Source: Agrostemma githago (lineage: Eukaryota > Streptophyta > Magnoliopsida > Caryophyllales > Caryophyllaceae). Taken from it: DNA of 64,000 nucleotides. Shown piece by piece: positions 48,701 to 60,722 of this stretch (the stretch's first letter is position 1; the number at the start of each line of letters is the position of its first letter). The notes under the pieces are model-generated. The model was not told the origin of the DNA and made no database searches. It worked only from the letters and a program-made list of their open reading frames with translations. The stretch lies in assembly GCA_958450325.1 (NCBI GenBank), contig OY288257.1, positions 7,955,873-8,019,872 on the forward strand. Reading direction: 5' to 3'. Made by a program: the position numbers and the translations under genes.

Positions 48701-51700
48701 GAGTCGGCTACCTTCCTCTTGGGTTTGTAATCGATTAAGCTAAAACCTATCACCTCCCTCCCGAGTTCATGAGTCGGTTCACTAAGTCCTTGTCTAATCC
48801 CGGTTCACTAGGACACATAATTATAGGGGTCTTCATACAATAACACTTTGAGGAACCCAACTTCCACTCATGCCAACGCAAACAAGTGAATGTGGCACAA
48901 AGTATCAAGAAATTAATTGGAAAACTCTATGTCATGAACAGAGAGGAAGCTAAGGATACATCCATTGATTCGGTTAACTTTCTGGTGAACTCTATTTCAG
49001 TTCATTTTCGGTTTGATTGTGGTGCATCTCACTGTTTTCAACTAAATTTGTGGATAAAAAGAATACAGAATTTGGTGAAATTGTGGATTATGGTTTTGAT
49101 ATGCCATCTATAGACTTAAAGGATGTATGTGTTTATTGGTAGTCACTAGTCATGATTTTAAGGCAAAATTGATAGAATTCCTATCTTACTTTGATGTGAT
49201 TTTGGGGATGGATTAGCTGAGATATCTCAACCCGAGTTCAAATAAAAAAGTGAGATGTAGCACAATGAAACATGAGCTGAAATATAGTATTCGAAAAGCT
49301 ATCCAAAACAATGTCTGTATTCTCAGTTTTCTCTGCTCATGTCATAGAGGTTTTTGGTGAGTTTTTTGCTACTCTACGCCCTATTCACTTGTCCCGCGGG
49401 TTTACTAGCGCCGTTGTGTTGGCCTAAGTCGAAGCCGAGGTCCTAAAATTGTTAGTAGATGTAGACCCTAATCCTCCCTTGATCCTAAAACCGATTGCTC
49501 TGAGTTACACTTGCACTAGCAGATTGTGTCACACGGGGTTTGCTTGCCTTCTTGTTTCTGCACTCAAATTCACGATGTCTCTATTTCCCACACCAGTAGC
49601 ACGACACCTTTTTTCCTCGAGAGTCAACACCTGGGTGATCTCCATTATCATGACATAACTTGTAGCAATAATGTGGGGGTGAAGTCTTGACCTGTTCCTT
49701 GACTCCTATCTCTCTAGTAATTCCCTTCTTCTTAAAGATTCTCTCCAAAAGATCTGGACTTATTTTGAAAGTTATTGAAATTTCCTATTTTAGTTCAGCT
49801 GTGTCAGATTGACTCCCTTCCCCTTGAAACTCTTCCTTTTATTCTCAATACTTCCCATCTTTGTCTCCATCGTTTAGCTACTTATCTCAATGTTCTCTAT
49901 CATAAATATCCTTTAATGAAGTAAAGATTTCGCCATCAAACTGACACTTAATCTTCTAGCTTAGATAATCCTTGAATCTTGCTGCTTTAGTCCTTTCGGT
50001 TGACAATAACTCCTTAGCAAAACGACTATGTTCAATGAATTTACTGTAAAAATCTTTCGCAGTTATGTCATCAGTCTATTTCAAATCTCCAAATTCAGCA
50101 CGTTTTTGATACTTTACATGGTCCGGGAAAAACTATGCCTCAAGAATCTCTTTAAGATCATCCCATTCTTTGTCATATAGTGTGAATGTCCCGTCAGCAT
50201 TTCTCACCTTGATGGGTTTCTTAGAATCCTCACCTTGCAAGCACTAGTTTATCACAACGGGGCAAACATAAAAAAATCGGAGGGAGTATATGTTTCTAGA
50301 TATATTCTATTTTATCGAACTGGAGTCCGTTTGGGCCCAACTCTCTTTAGAGCAAAGCATTGTTAATGAATTATTGTGCACTTTCTAAAGAGTGATTATC
50401 TGAATGTGTTTTTTTATTGTGTCCGATCACTTTCAATTTGATTTTGTATTTCTTCATGTAGTCGGCTTACGTGATTTTGTTTTGGTGACGCTGGAGGTTG
50501 ATGACCTACGGTCTCTAAGTGCCCGCTTGTCTGTTGTATGCTACATGCTGCACCCCGTAGGCATGGGGGTCTAGATACCCTGAGTTGACCCTGCTTGTAT
50601 TCCATTCTCAACAGGTGCGCTTAATTGCTGATATTCTTGTGTTATTTGGTGAAGATTGTGTGATTCACCGCCAAGGTGGTAAGAGAGAAATACCGAATAT
50701 TAAGAGTTCTTAATCTGCATGTGTCGTTGCCTTTGACGTGTATCACACACTCACATAATCACACCTCTTGACATAATTTATCACATGATTTCCACACTCA
50801 CCATGGTGGAGGTACTTTTTTTCCTTTTCTGATTTCTCTGTTTCTTGCAGGCTCTGGTTGTTGACAATATAAGTATTCATATACAGGCTAACGAAGTAAT
50901 CGGAATTGTGAGCTTCTATCACAATTCTATCACTATTTTGCTTCCAATTTATAGATTAGTTTGTAACATTTTGTTGTCTTCTCTGTTTTGTGAAGGTTGG
51001 TCCAAGTGGCTCTGGAAAGAGTACACTAGCAAAGCTTTTGCTCCGTTTATATGAACCGACAAATGGTGAGGTAAAAAAGTAGGACATTGTGGATAATTTG
51101 CTTACGTGTATATTTTTGGGCGACTGAGCCTTTGGCATCCTTAATAATTGTGCATTTGTGTGAAACTAACAGTGACAAGTTCCAAAATTTAGTGGGAGTA
51201 CTACTTTAGGAAGGTGCAGTTATCCCATAGTAGTAACGTAGCCATGTATGCTGATATGATGAAGGATCCGGCAAAGAGAAGGGAGTCTACCCTGTGAGTG
51301 GTGTGGGGAGTATGCAGTAGGGAAACTTCTTGATTAGCGCTTCTAGGAGATGGATACAACTTAGGTCCATTTATTTGTAATGGCCAAGACAACAAGTCAA
51401 TAACAATAATACCTTGGTTGTAGAGTCAAATCCTTTTTTTCTTCACGAGTTAGGCAACCTTTGTTCAGGGTAGATAGGATTTTTTGGTTGGAAACATAAT
51501 AAAAACATTGTTTTATGCTAAATCCTCTGCTGGAGTTTTATTGGTGTCTCTCACTGCAGATTTTGATGGATGGTTACCACTTGAAAGACGTGGATATCAA
51601 ATGGCTTCGAGGCAAAATTGGCTATGTTGGACAGGTTAGCTGAGCATTTGAGTGTAAATATTTCAATGAATGTCCATTTGACCATTTTGACTGCATACAG

Positions 51701-53173
51701 GAACCTCGCCTGTTTCATATGGATATCAAATCAAACATTACTTATGGTTGCCATGGAGATGTCATGTGGGAAGATATAGAATGGGCTGCAAAGTTAGCTC
51801 ACGCTCATGAGTTTATTATATCACTGCCCAAGGGATACGACACACTTATTAATGATGATGTGCTCAGTGAAGGGCAGAAGCAGCGGATAGCTATAGCTCG
51901 AGCAATTCTAAGAGATCCTGCCATTCTTGTTCTCGATGAACCTACGAGTGCTCTAGATACGGAAAGTGAACACTATATTACTGTAAGTATGCCTGTCTGT
52001 CTTGTACTGATGCCATCACTAAACTTTAAATAGTACGTGCTCCTTAAAGGAATTGATTTGAGTATCCGAAGGTCTTGGTGATACAATTATTACTCTGTAT
52101 TTTCTATCTATGATTTTTTCCAAACTTCTTACGAAAATAAAGTTTTCCGCATTTGTAGTACTTTGTTCTTGTATCATGTCGACCATCTTTTTCCCATTAT
52201 GTTACTTGTCAATATAACCAACGGTTTCTGATGATTCTCTTTAATGCCGAACTTGAATCACTTTAACTTGAATTGATGTAGTCCATAGATGAACATGACA
52301 TTTGCACACTTCAAATAATACTCCGTATAATTTTTCATCAAATAGTGGTTAGCCACTTAGCCTGACACTGGAACCTGGTACGAGTAATATAACTTGTATG
52401 TGGCTTAAATCCCTAATGTCAGGGTTGGTCTTGGGAATTCTACTTAACATCAGGGACGGTCTTGAGTAATAACTGTTGTTATTCGGCAATGACTCGTTAC
52501 AATTTAGCTCCATCCATTTTATAACTTTCTACTTTCCTTTTTCAGTTATACCTTTAAACTTCATACTTGGAATCTTTGGTTTTTAGTAATTACAATATTT
52601 GTGGTCATTATGCTTTTGAACTCTGCATCTTTCATCAACTTCAATTTCCACAACATACTATTTGCTCACCTTAATTTTTGTACTCTTTGAACCATGAAGT
52701 TTAATTATGGATGCATGTCACTATGTCACACGTAGGAGGTTCTTCATTCGTTAAGATTGCAAGCGAGGAGAACTATAATCATCATAACACACAGGTTGCG
52801 TGTTGATCCTGTTGTCGTTCTTGAATTTAAGTTTGAGTTGTATGTTATATCAATTGTATTGTTGTATGTAATGAAATGTCCTTCTGCAGGTTATCTACTG
52901 TTTCAACAGCTGATAGAATATTCGTGATGGATGGCGGAAAGATTGTTGAGGTCAGTACAATCTAGACTCCTAGTCGGCCTTGACCACAAACAAAATTTAA
53001 ATTTAATCTTTGAGATGAATATTTTGTATTTGCCTGTTTAAATAGATATTGATTCTAGAGGCTATATTCTTTTGGCTGTTGTAAATTGTTTCATGCAGAC
53101 GGGCAGCCATACAGAGCTCCTCCAAAAGCAGGGTCTCTATGCACGCCTCGAGAGATTGCAAGGACCTGTTTAA
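39701..53173 (+). CDS. ABCB26: ABC transporter B family, ABCB26/TAP1-like half transporter, 18 exons, 683 aa
   Basis: Half-size ATP-driven exporter; the Arabidopsis counterpart is predicted to be plastid-targeted, and the Ser/Pro-rich N-terminus (about 70 residues) fits a transit peptide. Exons: 39701-40111, 43753-43880, 44009-44051, 44170-44214, 44300-44422, 44533-44636, 45362-45416, 45517-45587, 45669-45771, 46314-46524, 47076-47149, 50851-50907, 50996-51070, 51560-51634, 51701-51982, 52736-52794, 52890-52950, 53099-53173 (some borders uncertain by 1 base). They join to an open 2,052-nt CDS. Exons 1-10 encode the membrane domain. Walker A is GPSGSGKST, the Q-loop VGQEP, the signature LSEGQ (LSGGQ in most relatives), Walker B ILVLDEP and the switch THRLSTV. 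Intron 8 starts GC rather than GT. Introns 1 and 11 are 3.6 and 3.7 kb because of insertions. First ATG at 39701; the frame opens earlier at a GTG. Confidence 0.9.
40640..43231 (-). promoter_or_regulatory. array of plant snRNA-promoter-like modules (USE plus TATA), minus strand
   Basis: The minus-strand word ATCCCACATCG equals the plant snRNA upstream sequence element consensus RTCCCACATCG. Exact matches lie at 40943-40953, 42014-42024, 42093-42103 and 43221-43231; one- or two-base variants at about 40650, 40693, 41355, 42631, 42765 and 43001. A TATAAATA box follows after 31, 32, 36 and 32 bases respectively, close to the 33-34 bases known for Pol II-type plant snRNA genes. No snRNA sequence follows the boxes. 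Activity is untested, and AT-richness makes TATA boxes cheap. Confidence 0.5.
41721..41793. mobile_element. short Stowaway-like MITE (73 bp)
   Basis: CTCTCTTCGTTCACTATTTT pairs with AAAATAGTGACCGAAGGGAG at the other end, flanked by TA on both sides. It sits inside the Helitron array. Confidence 0.75.
45125..45295. mobile_element. PIF/Harbinger-like MITE (171 bp) in intron 6
   Basis: Ends GGGCAGTAGCAATGG and (reverse complement) GGGCAAGAGCAATGG match at 13 of 15 bases, flanked by TTA and TTG, a near-match to the 3-bp TWA target duplication of that superfamily. Confidence 0.65.
45858..46066 (+). repeat. tandem duplication (period 124 bp) in intron 9
   Basis: A segment starting TTCTCCATGTACAATATT and continuing through GTTATTTTATGAAGAACATT occurs at about 45858-45942 and again at 45982-46066 with few changes. 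Confidence 0.85.
47880..49260 (+). pseudogene. decayed Ty3/gypsy gag-protease fragment in intron 11
   Basis: At about 47,990-48,120 all frames are broken, but peptides such as EAVEKKRPLPFTVKGD and MEKIFMVVGCS match the gag of plant Ty3/gypsy chromovirus-type elements. At 48,886-49,113 a short frame reads GKLYVMNREEAKD, VNFLVNSISVHFRFDCGASHCF, the approach to and active site of the protease (Asp-Ser-Gly in live copies, here Asp-Cys-Gly). Then VILGMD at about 49,200. An Athila-like LTR piece (48,340-48,885) separates the two halves. Confidence 0.65.
48340..48885. repeat. Athila-like LTR fragment inserted in the gypsy relic
   Basis: It contains CAAGCGCACGATTGGTCGTAG and GAGGGTCGGTCCACAAGGAG (first shortened in spirit: a GCGCACG-GGTCG motif), the conserved phrase at LTR ends of Athila-type elements, as also seen at 22,860 in Athila-2. 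The ends and any target duplication are not clear. Confidence 0.55.
49330..50850. other. rest of intron 11, transposon-derived
   Basis: No intact frame. The stretch around 49,900-50,230 reads like decayed coding sequence. A lone Stowaway end (AAAATCGGAGGGAGTATA) stands at about 50,274-50,291, matching the MITE at 39,252. Confidence 0.4.
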
Positions 53174-53966
53174 GGTCTGTACTCCAAGAACACCCTGTTG
53201 AACATAGAGTTGAATTGGGTCAGATTGTGTTGTCAATATGTCTGTGATGAGGATCGCTGCTGCAGGCCCATGGCTCATTATGTGATGAGCAATATCAGCC
53301 CAAAAAAAACATTGACAACACTCTGACTGTTAGGGTTGTATTGCATGCTCTGTCGCTCAATCGCTCATTGCCTTGTTGAGGTGGCTTGGTAGTTGCTACC
53401 CACGATCCGTCCTTATTTAGTACAGTACTCAAAATAAATGAGGATCATGCCTTGTTTCTTGTTTGAGCAGATGCTTATGAGCTTATCCTTTAAAATTTAC
53501 GAGCTTATCTTGCTTTAATTAATTAGCTTATTAATGTGTGTCCATTGAATACATGTTAGAAAATCGATTTATAATTCATTCAAAAGTGTATGGTACTATC
53601 GGAAATTAGGTTAGATGTATTAAGGAAAAGTGGGGAGGCATTTGAGCGTAGATGGTGTAAAAAAGGAGTGGTAAGTACATTGGATACACACACAGTCACA
53701 CAGACAGTGTCATCAAATCTGGCTCCAAAGCACTATTTTTTCTCAAAATAAGGTGGTGGATGCACATCATCCCATGCTCTCTCAATTACTCCTACTCCTA
53801 CTTTTTGTTACTTCAATTGTGAAAATAAAAACTAGTATAGGAAAAAACTTACCTTTATACTCCTTGATGCACATTTTTCACTTATTTTTATAAATAAAAA
53901 AAGAGACGAGTATTCCTAAATTAATTAACTTCTACATTTACGGTCACACCTAGTTAAACAACAATA

Positions 53967-53995
53967 ATTCTTGTGTGAGACCGTCTCACAAGAAT
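53967..53995. repeat. 29-bp near-perfect palindrome centred on GAGACCGTCTC
   Basis: The arms ATTCTTGTG and CACAAGAAT flank TGAGACCGTCTCA. A degraded partner (GAGACTGTCTCGTATGAG) is at 54,151-54,168. Similar GAGACGGTCTC palindromes are ends of plant MITEs; the two may bracket one such element. Confidence 0.65.
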
Positions 53996-54179
53996 AAATT
54001 GTTAAAACAATTACTCGTACCAAGGTACTCCTACTCCATATGTAAGGGTTCTGTTTGAGATATAAACAATCCAAATTACATTTAAGTAAAGCATCATCCC
54101 CATAAAATAAAAGGTAATCACCCTTATGTAAAAGATTTACAATAACATTATTATGAGACTGTCTCGTATGAGAATTTGT

Positions 54180-54183
<4 letters not shown>

Positions 54184-54220
<37 letters not shown>
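54184..54220 (+). repeat. (AT)n microsatellite
   Basis: About 18 AT dinucleotides in an uninterrupted run. Confidence 0.98.
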
Positions 54221-54224
<4 letters not shown>

Positions 54225-54499
54225 ACTCGCTTGTTTTAAAAGTAAAATTGTTTCATTGGTTTATCTATTCCATTTTAGGGTATCTCAATCATTTATTTAC
54301 TCTTTTCTATATTAGGATTGTTTTTGTTGATAATTTGATCATCCAAGTGACAAATAATCCACTTCTCATTAACTTCAATGTCTCCTCTTTTCTTAGTATT
54401 TTAGAGGATTATTATTCAAGGTAAGTAAGGATGTTTGGTTAAGCATGCATGGCATTGGCACCTGGTACGAGTAGGAGTAGTTAATAAAAGGAGTGGAAC

Positions 54500-55031
54500 C
54501 AGAGCCGTTCCTGAGTAATTTAATACCCTAGGCAAAATTGTAAAATTTGGGCCTCTATAACGAAATTTGGAATCGGGTGTTTACTTGATCTTTTTTCCCA
54601 ATATTATGGCAAAAATCAAAATTACGGTTTTAAATTCGTTGTATTTTCCTTTTACAGATAATATAGAAAAAATCTATTACTATTCCGAATTTCCTAATTT
54701 TAAAATTATCAAAACATAGTCAAGAATGGACATACTATATGAGTATATTTTTATATTGAGTACAATATATTTTTATATTGAGTACAATATATTTTTGTAC
54801 TAATCTTATTAATTCAATATATTTTGTTTTGGGTTTAATGTATTTGTCTAATAGTATAAATTTGATACTCTATTTTCATCAAATACCAAAAATCTTCTCA
54901 ATTAATGAGATAGTTTACACGTTTAAATTATATTTACATGTTACATAGTATTATTTTTTTTTCACATTAGGCCCCTCTCATCATTGAGCCCTAGGCCATC
55001 GCCCTCCAAACTATCCTCAGAACCGGCCCCG
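54500..55031. mobile_element. hAT-like non-autonomous element (532 bp) with perfect 8-bp target duplication
   Basis: Left end CAGAGCCGTTCCTGAG and right end (reverse complement) CGGGGCCGGTTCTGAG are imperfect inverted repeats of the familiar CAGGGCCGG hAT type. The 8-mer AGTGGAAC flanks both sides (54492-54499, 55032-55039). Confidence 0.85.
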
Positions 55032-55224
55032 AGTGGAACAAGAGTTACTTACAACCCTTTTTCAGAATCCCAACTCCCAACACTCGTCTCATATGCAACT
55101 TTTTGTACGGACTACTTTGTAGAATTGACCAAAATAAAGACTACTCCTACTACTACTTTGTAAAATTGACCCAAAACAAATACTCGTACTCCCTACTCCC
55201 ATCTTAGATAGGTTCGCCTATATT

Positions 55225-55326
55225 AATACTATCTCTATATCTATATGTTCGTTCACTTTATCTAATATAATATGAGTGAAGTATTATATTGAAAATGGAC
55301 GAACATATAGATACAGAGGCAGTATT
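55225..55326. repeat. 102-bp imperfect hairpin
   Basis: Two arms of about 31 bp, starting AATACTATCTCTATATC and ending GATACAGAGGCAGTATT, pair at about 27 of 31 positions around a 40-bp loop. It may be a very small MITE or a small-RNA precursor. Confidence 0.7.
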
Positions 55327-56027
55327 AGTTTTCATTGCATTTCATTCGCTATATTAATCGTTGTCATAATGTAATAATGTAGCGAATAAGTTTGCAGCTA
55401 GTGCAAGGGAATAGTAATTTCGATTTGTTTTCCATCTGAAAAAGAGTATTTATTCGTGTATAGTAAAGTATTAAAGCTAACATAACTATATGCACGAGGG
55501 ATTTGAAATGTAAGTGAAGGGTTTTAAAACGGGGGGACTTCTAAAATAAGATGAATAATAAAGAAAAATGCATACTTTCTATCAGGAATGTTTAGATATG
55601 TGTTTGACAATTACTTGAAATTGTTTTAATTAATCGAAGGAATAAAAACAAAATACCAAATTAAAAGAGTTGTAAACAAGTTAGCAAACAAGCAAAAGGT
55701 TTTCTTAATTGTTTCCCAAATGAATAAATGATGCTTGCAAGTAAAAACAAATCGTTTAGGTGTTTCTTGTAACGGAGATATCATCATATTGTTGTCTGTC
55801 TTTGTGATTTTTCAGTTAGGATCAATAATGTTTATAGTTAAGATAAGTGTAAATTAATTTTAATTTGTCTTGATCAATTCAACACACTTAGTTCAATTCA
55901 CGGTTACCCAACCACATTAGATTAATTTAAGTTACATTAAACTTCTTTAATTAAAATTCTGTTCAATTTTCTTTCAACCAGAAAGAACATGACTTTAATA
56001 TCTACTTACAAACAAGAATTTTAGTGG

Positions 56028-56333
56028 CAAAGAACACCAATTCTCGAACGGAACAATCTCATGTTAATGTCAGTCAGTGTAACATCTCCCACATACTAGT
56101 AAGTTAACTTATCTAATTAGCTTTCTCATCCAATCTAACAGTGGGACGATTATTTTGATTTGAGGCGGCCTATATAGCCAAAGAACATCAATTCTCCAAT
56201 GGAACAATCTCACCTTAACGTTAGCGTAACATCTCTCCCATACTAATCAGTTACGTTATCTAATTAGCTATCTCATCCAATTTAAAAGTGAGACGATTTT
56301 TTTTTTTTTTTGGTATGAGGAGACCTAATGGCC
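56028..56333 (+). repeat. tandem duplication (period about 151 bp) upstream of the kinase
   Basis: Blocks beginning AAAGAACACCAATTCTC (56,029) and AAAGAACATCAATTCTC (56,180) share GGAACAATCTCA, TAACATCTC, TTATCTAATTAGCT and a final GGCC. It lies roughly 0.9-1.2 kb upstream of the start codon. Confidence 0.8.
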
Positions 56334-57209
56334 AAAGAAAAGAGAGGGTATTACGTTCAATCCTTTGTTTAAAAATCACATCACATCACACAAATAAGCA
56401 TAACAAATTGTATGGAGTAGTTAGTGTATCTCTCCCTCCCTCCCTCCCAATTCATAAACGACGAAACATTACAACTCACACATTCTCTCTCACTCTCACT
56501 CTTCACTCTCTTGTTATGTGCTATGTAGAGTATATGATCTAATCTGGGAATTATTAAACAAACAAAGCAAGCAAGCAAGCTGAGCTGAACTGAGGTCCTC
56601 TCTTTAAAAATTAATTAAAGTTTTCTCACTTTTCAAAGCTGAGCTCTCACTTTCACTCGCTTACCCACATGATTTTGATTTTGATTTTGATTTTAGTCCC
56701 TTTCCTCTCATTCCCCTTTCTACCCTTTTTCAATTCTCAGGTTTTCTCTCTACCCTTTTCACCATTTCCTCTCATTTCATCTTTTCACTTCATATTAGTA
56801 TTACTTAATTAGTCTCCTAATTAATTACAAAAGATGTGACCTTTAATCATACATTGTTGTTGTTGTTGTTGTTGTATTTTATTGGGTATTAGTATTTGCT
56901 TTGATTCTACTGCTTCTTTTTTTCTTGCTTTAATCAATGAATGGGTTTTGTAGGGAATGCTTGATTGAATGGTTTATGTTTCATTTCATGGGTAGGGAAT
57001 GCTTCCTTCAATAATGCTTTCTTTGCCTTTGAATCATTTGCTGTAAAGTTTCTCTTATGTTTCACTTTTATTTTTTTTGTAGGGATTATTAAATAAAATG
57101 GGTTTCTCAGATTCTTGCTGATTCTGAATCAACTTTCTTGAATGATAATATATAAACTTGTGGGAAAGAATCAAAATCGAAATTAGTCAAGGAACTGGTT
57201 TGCTGTCTT

Positions 57210-59821
57210 ATGGATTCTCTTGGTGATGGCATTACTTCTATGATGAAACCTCATCATTCTACCAACTATATAGGAGTAGTTGACATTGACAACACTCCTT
57301 CATCTTCCTCTACCAAGGCGCGGCCGAAACCTGGAAGTTATAAACTTCCTGATGGCCAAAGTCATGGCAAGAAAGGGAAAACTATAGAGGCAGGCCTTGA
57401 TGGTGATGTAGAAAATAGTTCTGGCTGTAATCGGGTTCCCGGGTTTGAGTCTAAAACTTCCATTAAGCCCGAGACCTGTGATTCCTGTCCTAGTCCTCAA
57501 AACAGTTTTTACTCTGCTAGCCAGTTTACGGAAGCTAAAGAGAGTTTTACCATAACCGAGGCAAGTGAAGCCCACAGCAGTATTGAGAAACCGGGTGAAA
57601 GTGGTGAGACGACTCGTCAGTCTGGTGATTTGTTGGAAAGTAGGAAAGTGAGTAGTACTTACAGAGGAAGCACTGGGAGTGATCTCAGTGACGAAAGCAG
57701 CTCGAGTAGTTTGAGTTGTGCATTGTATAAGCCTCACAAGGGTAACGATGTTAGATGGGTTGCGATTGGGAAAGCCGTGTCGCATTTTGGCGCGTTGCAG
57801 TTGAATCACTTCAAGCTTTTGAAGCAGTTAGGGTGTGGAGATATCGGTAAGGTGTATTTGGCTGAACTTGTTGGATCCAGGACTCATTTTGCGATGAAGG
57901 TGATGAATAAAGGAGCGTTGGAGAGCAGAAAGAAGCTTTTGAGGGCTCAAACCGAAAGAGAGATTCTTGGGTCACTGGATCATCCGTTCCTTCCCACGTT
58001 ATACACACACTTTGAAACCGAGAATCATTCTTGTTTAGTGATGGAGTTCTGTCCTGGAGGGGATCTTCACTCGCTTAGGCAAAGACGGCCGCATAAATGC
58101 TTCCCTGAGCATGCTGCTAGGTGTGATATTCTCTCGACTCTTACTTTTTACTCCACTTCATCCCGTGTATATTGACGTCGTTTAACTTTGTTGAATATTG
58201 ATGGTGAATACTGAATACTTCAACCTTTTGGATTAATAAGATTGAATTTATGTTGTAGTTTTTCTTTCCTAACTTGAACATGATATAATTAGCACCGCAT
58301 CTCTACCTGTATTTATTTAGGAATTGGGATCCAATATTATTTCTGATGTCCATTTATTGTTTGAATACAAAAAAGACTCGGGGAAGAGAGGGAAGGAAAG
58401 TGGTAATGATTCCTTGTTTTTCCCTCCAATTTTTTTTTCTTATTGAAGGGATTTGGATCAGGGCTTTCCCTCCAACCCATTTTGCTATCCAAACCAGGGA
58501 AATTGTTCCCCTTCCGTTCCGTTCCATTCCATCTAAATCAATCCATCATAACAAAGCGGTGGTCATTCATGCGTATTGGCAGAATTTATAACTTAACTTT
58601 TTTTTTGTAAGTTTTCTGCTTTGCAAGATGTTGCGTCTCAGTGATGGATTCAAAAACTTAGATTTTTAAGAGTTGGTTCATCAATTTGGCTACGCCAACA
58701 ATGTGTCTATTTCTTATCCTGAACATCTTCCTCATTTGTACAGTTTACTATTCTCATACTGTATAGATGTATAGAACTGAGCCAAGACAAGGCACTAGAT
58801 TTTAACAATAACTGCACTGGTGGATAGTGATGATGTTTAAACGTTGGTGGGAACTAGAAAATTGGTCCGTCAGTTGACTATTTTGGCTTTCTGCTTCTCA
58901 TAGTTTTTGATGAAATTGTGATTTTGTCGTTCATGGTGAATGTTTTAATGTCAGACATGCAGATTAACCCTACAACTTCCCATTTTATTTTGTCGGACTA
59001 ATATTGGCTGTCGTTTGAACAGGTTTTATGTTGCAGAAATTCTCCTTGCATTGGAATACCTTCACATGCTTGGAATAATCTACAGAGATCTAAAGCCAGA
59101 GAATGTTTTAGTGAGAGAAGATGGGCATATAATGCTTTCAGATTTTGACCTCTCTCTAAGATGTGCTGTTTGCCCAACACTTGTGAAAGGATCAAACTCC
59201 GGCATTGATTCCAAGACCTCTGCCTCATGTGTAGAGCCTGCTTGCATGATACAACCTGCATGTTTCGCACCTCTATTCTTAACAAGCAAATCTAAAAAAG
59301 CAAAGAAGCCGAAACCAAAGCCAAAACCAAAGCCAGAAGTGTATACTCTTCCAGAGCTCCTTGCAGAGCCCACAAATGCCCGGTCAATGTCGTTTGTGGG
59401 GACCCACGAGTACTTGGCTCCTGAAATCATCAAAGGAGAAGGGCACGGAAGTGCAGTCGACTGGTGGACCTTTGGCATCTTCCTCTACGAATTACTGTTT
59501 GGGAAAACCCCGTTCAAAGGGCAGGGCAACCGAGCTACTCTTTTCAATGTCGTGGGCCAACCCCTGAGATTTCCCGACTCACCCTCTATAAGCTTTGCTG
59601 CAAGAGACTTAATCAGAGGCTTGCTCGTTAAGGAGCCACAGCATCGCCTCGCCTACAGGCGTGGGGCCACTGAAATCAAGCAGCACCCCTTCTTCCAGAC
59701 CATTAACTGGGCCCTTATCCGCTGTGCGACCCCACCTGAGGTTCCTCGGCCCGCCCCAATTCCAGGCCCACCTACTGATGTAAAGCCCCCAGGTAACTTC
59801 ATCGAGGTTGATTTTTTCTGA
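57210..59821 (+). CDS. D6PKL: D6 protein kinase-like AGCVIII kinase, two exons, 569 aa
   Basis: Ser/Thr kinase of the plant AGCVIII family, whose D6PK members phosphorylate PIN auxin exporters at the plasma membrane. Exons 57210-58120 and 59023-59821 (GT-AG), open 1,710-nt CDS. Residues 1 to about 190 are a Ser-rich variable region. The kinase domain begins FKLLKQLGCGDIGKVYLAEL, with the catalytic Lys in FAMKVM. Exon 2 has YRDLKPENVLV and the AGCVIII-specific DFD (LSDFDLSLRC) instead of DFG. An insertion domain then runs to SMSFVGTHEYLAPEII. That insertion holds a Lys/Pro run (KKAKKPKPKPKPKPE) corresponding to the polybasic phosphoinositide-binding motif of D6PK. The tail is FIEVDFF, the hydrophobic end expected for PDK1 docking. 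The family is certain; the exact paralogue is not. Confidence 0.9.
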
Positions 59822-60722
59822 TTCGTTACAATTGAGGCGTGTGGTGTCAGCGTTGGTGGTTTGGTTTGGAAAGAGTGATCATAGTGTGTCAACGGTCACT
59901 GACTCGGGTGACTTGTATTCTTTTAGCTGAAACTGTTTGTACAAGACGACGACATGAACAAGTGTTGAGTTGAGTGTAGAAACTTGAATTGCATTGAATA
60001 GAGGATATGGAATCATCAATCATTGTACATGTCAATATGTCATGCCCCCGGCCCCTAATATATATATTGTCCAAACATTGTAAGACTGCATTAATACGAT
60101 GTCGTACAGTGTGAAGACATACACACTGTACTTGAGCTCTTCCTGAATGATTCGCTGTCGTGTTGCATCGTGTTGAGACCCTCCATATTCTTTGAGCTGT
60201 ACATGGAAGTTGTATACCTGTAACTTGTTTTTTCATGTTTTGATGATCTGCTTAGTACCCATTTGCCCGCTTTTGAAAGTAGTTTTAAGAGAGCAAAAGT
60301 AAACTATTTTGAGCTTTATCACAAAGGTTTCGAGTTTTTTTGTAAACTTTCTGAGCTTTAGTGTAAAGTTGTCGAGGTAAATCACATAAATGTTTAAGCT
60401 TAAGAACTTACAATGCAGCTCAGAAACTTGTATAAGCTCAGTAAATATATTCAAAAGTTTAACAACTTTGCGTTGGTTGTATCATTGTAAAACCAAGTGT
60501 ATAATCCTATTTTCCAAACTATTTGCATGAGTACTCGAAAATTTTACATTTATTTCTAAATATTGTCTTGCAGTGTCCTACGATATCATGGGTCTTGTAG
60601 GAAATGTCAACTAATATTTGTGAAATTTTAATTCAAATATTTTGCCGGATGTTTTTTTATGAAAACATGCCAACAACTTTCATGGCCATGCTTCATTTTG
60701 GTCATAAAAATTTACAACAAGC

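Larger units (their letters stand above)
53174..57209. other. intergenic region between transporter and kinase
   Basis: AT-rich DNA with no recognisable gene. It contains the MITE, palindrome, hairpin and duplication listed separately. From about 56,400 it becomes CT-rich with GATTTT and TTG runs; this is probably the kinase 5' untranslated region, possibly with an intron. Confidence 0.5.

Noticed and set aside
57300..57809. 169-codon ORF antisense to the kinase
   Set aside because: It is a shadow of the Ser-rich N-terminal exon; no similarity or start context supports it.
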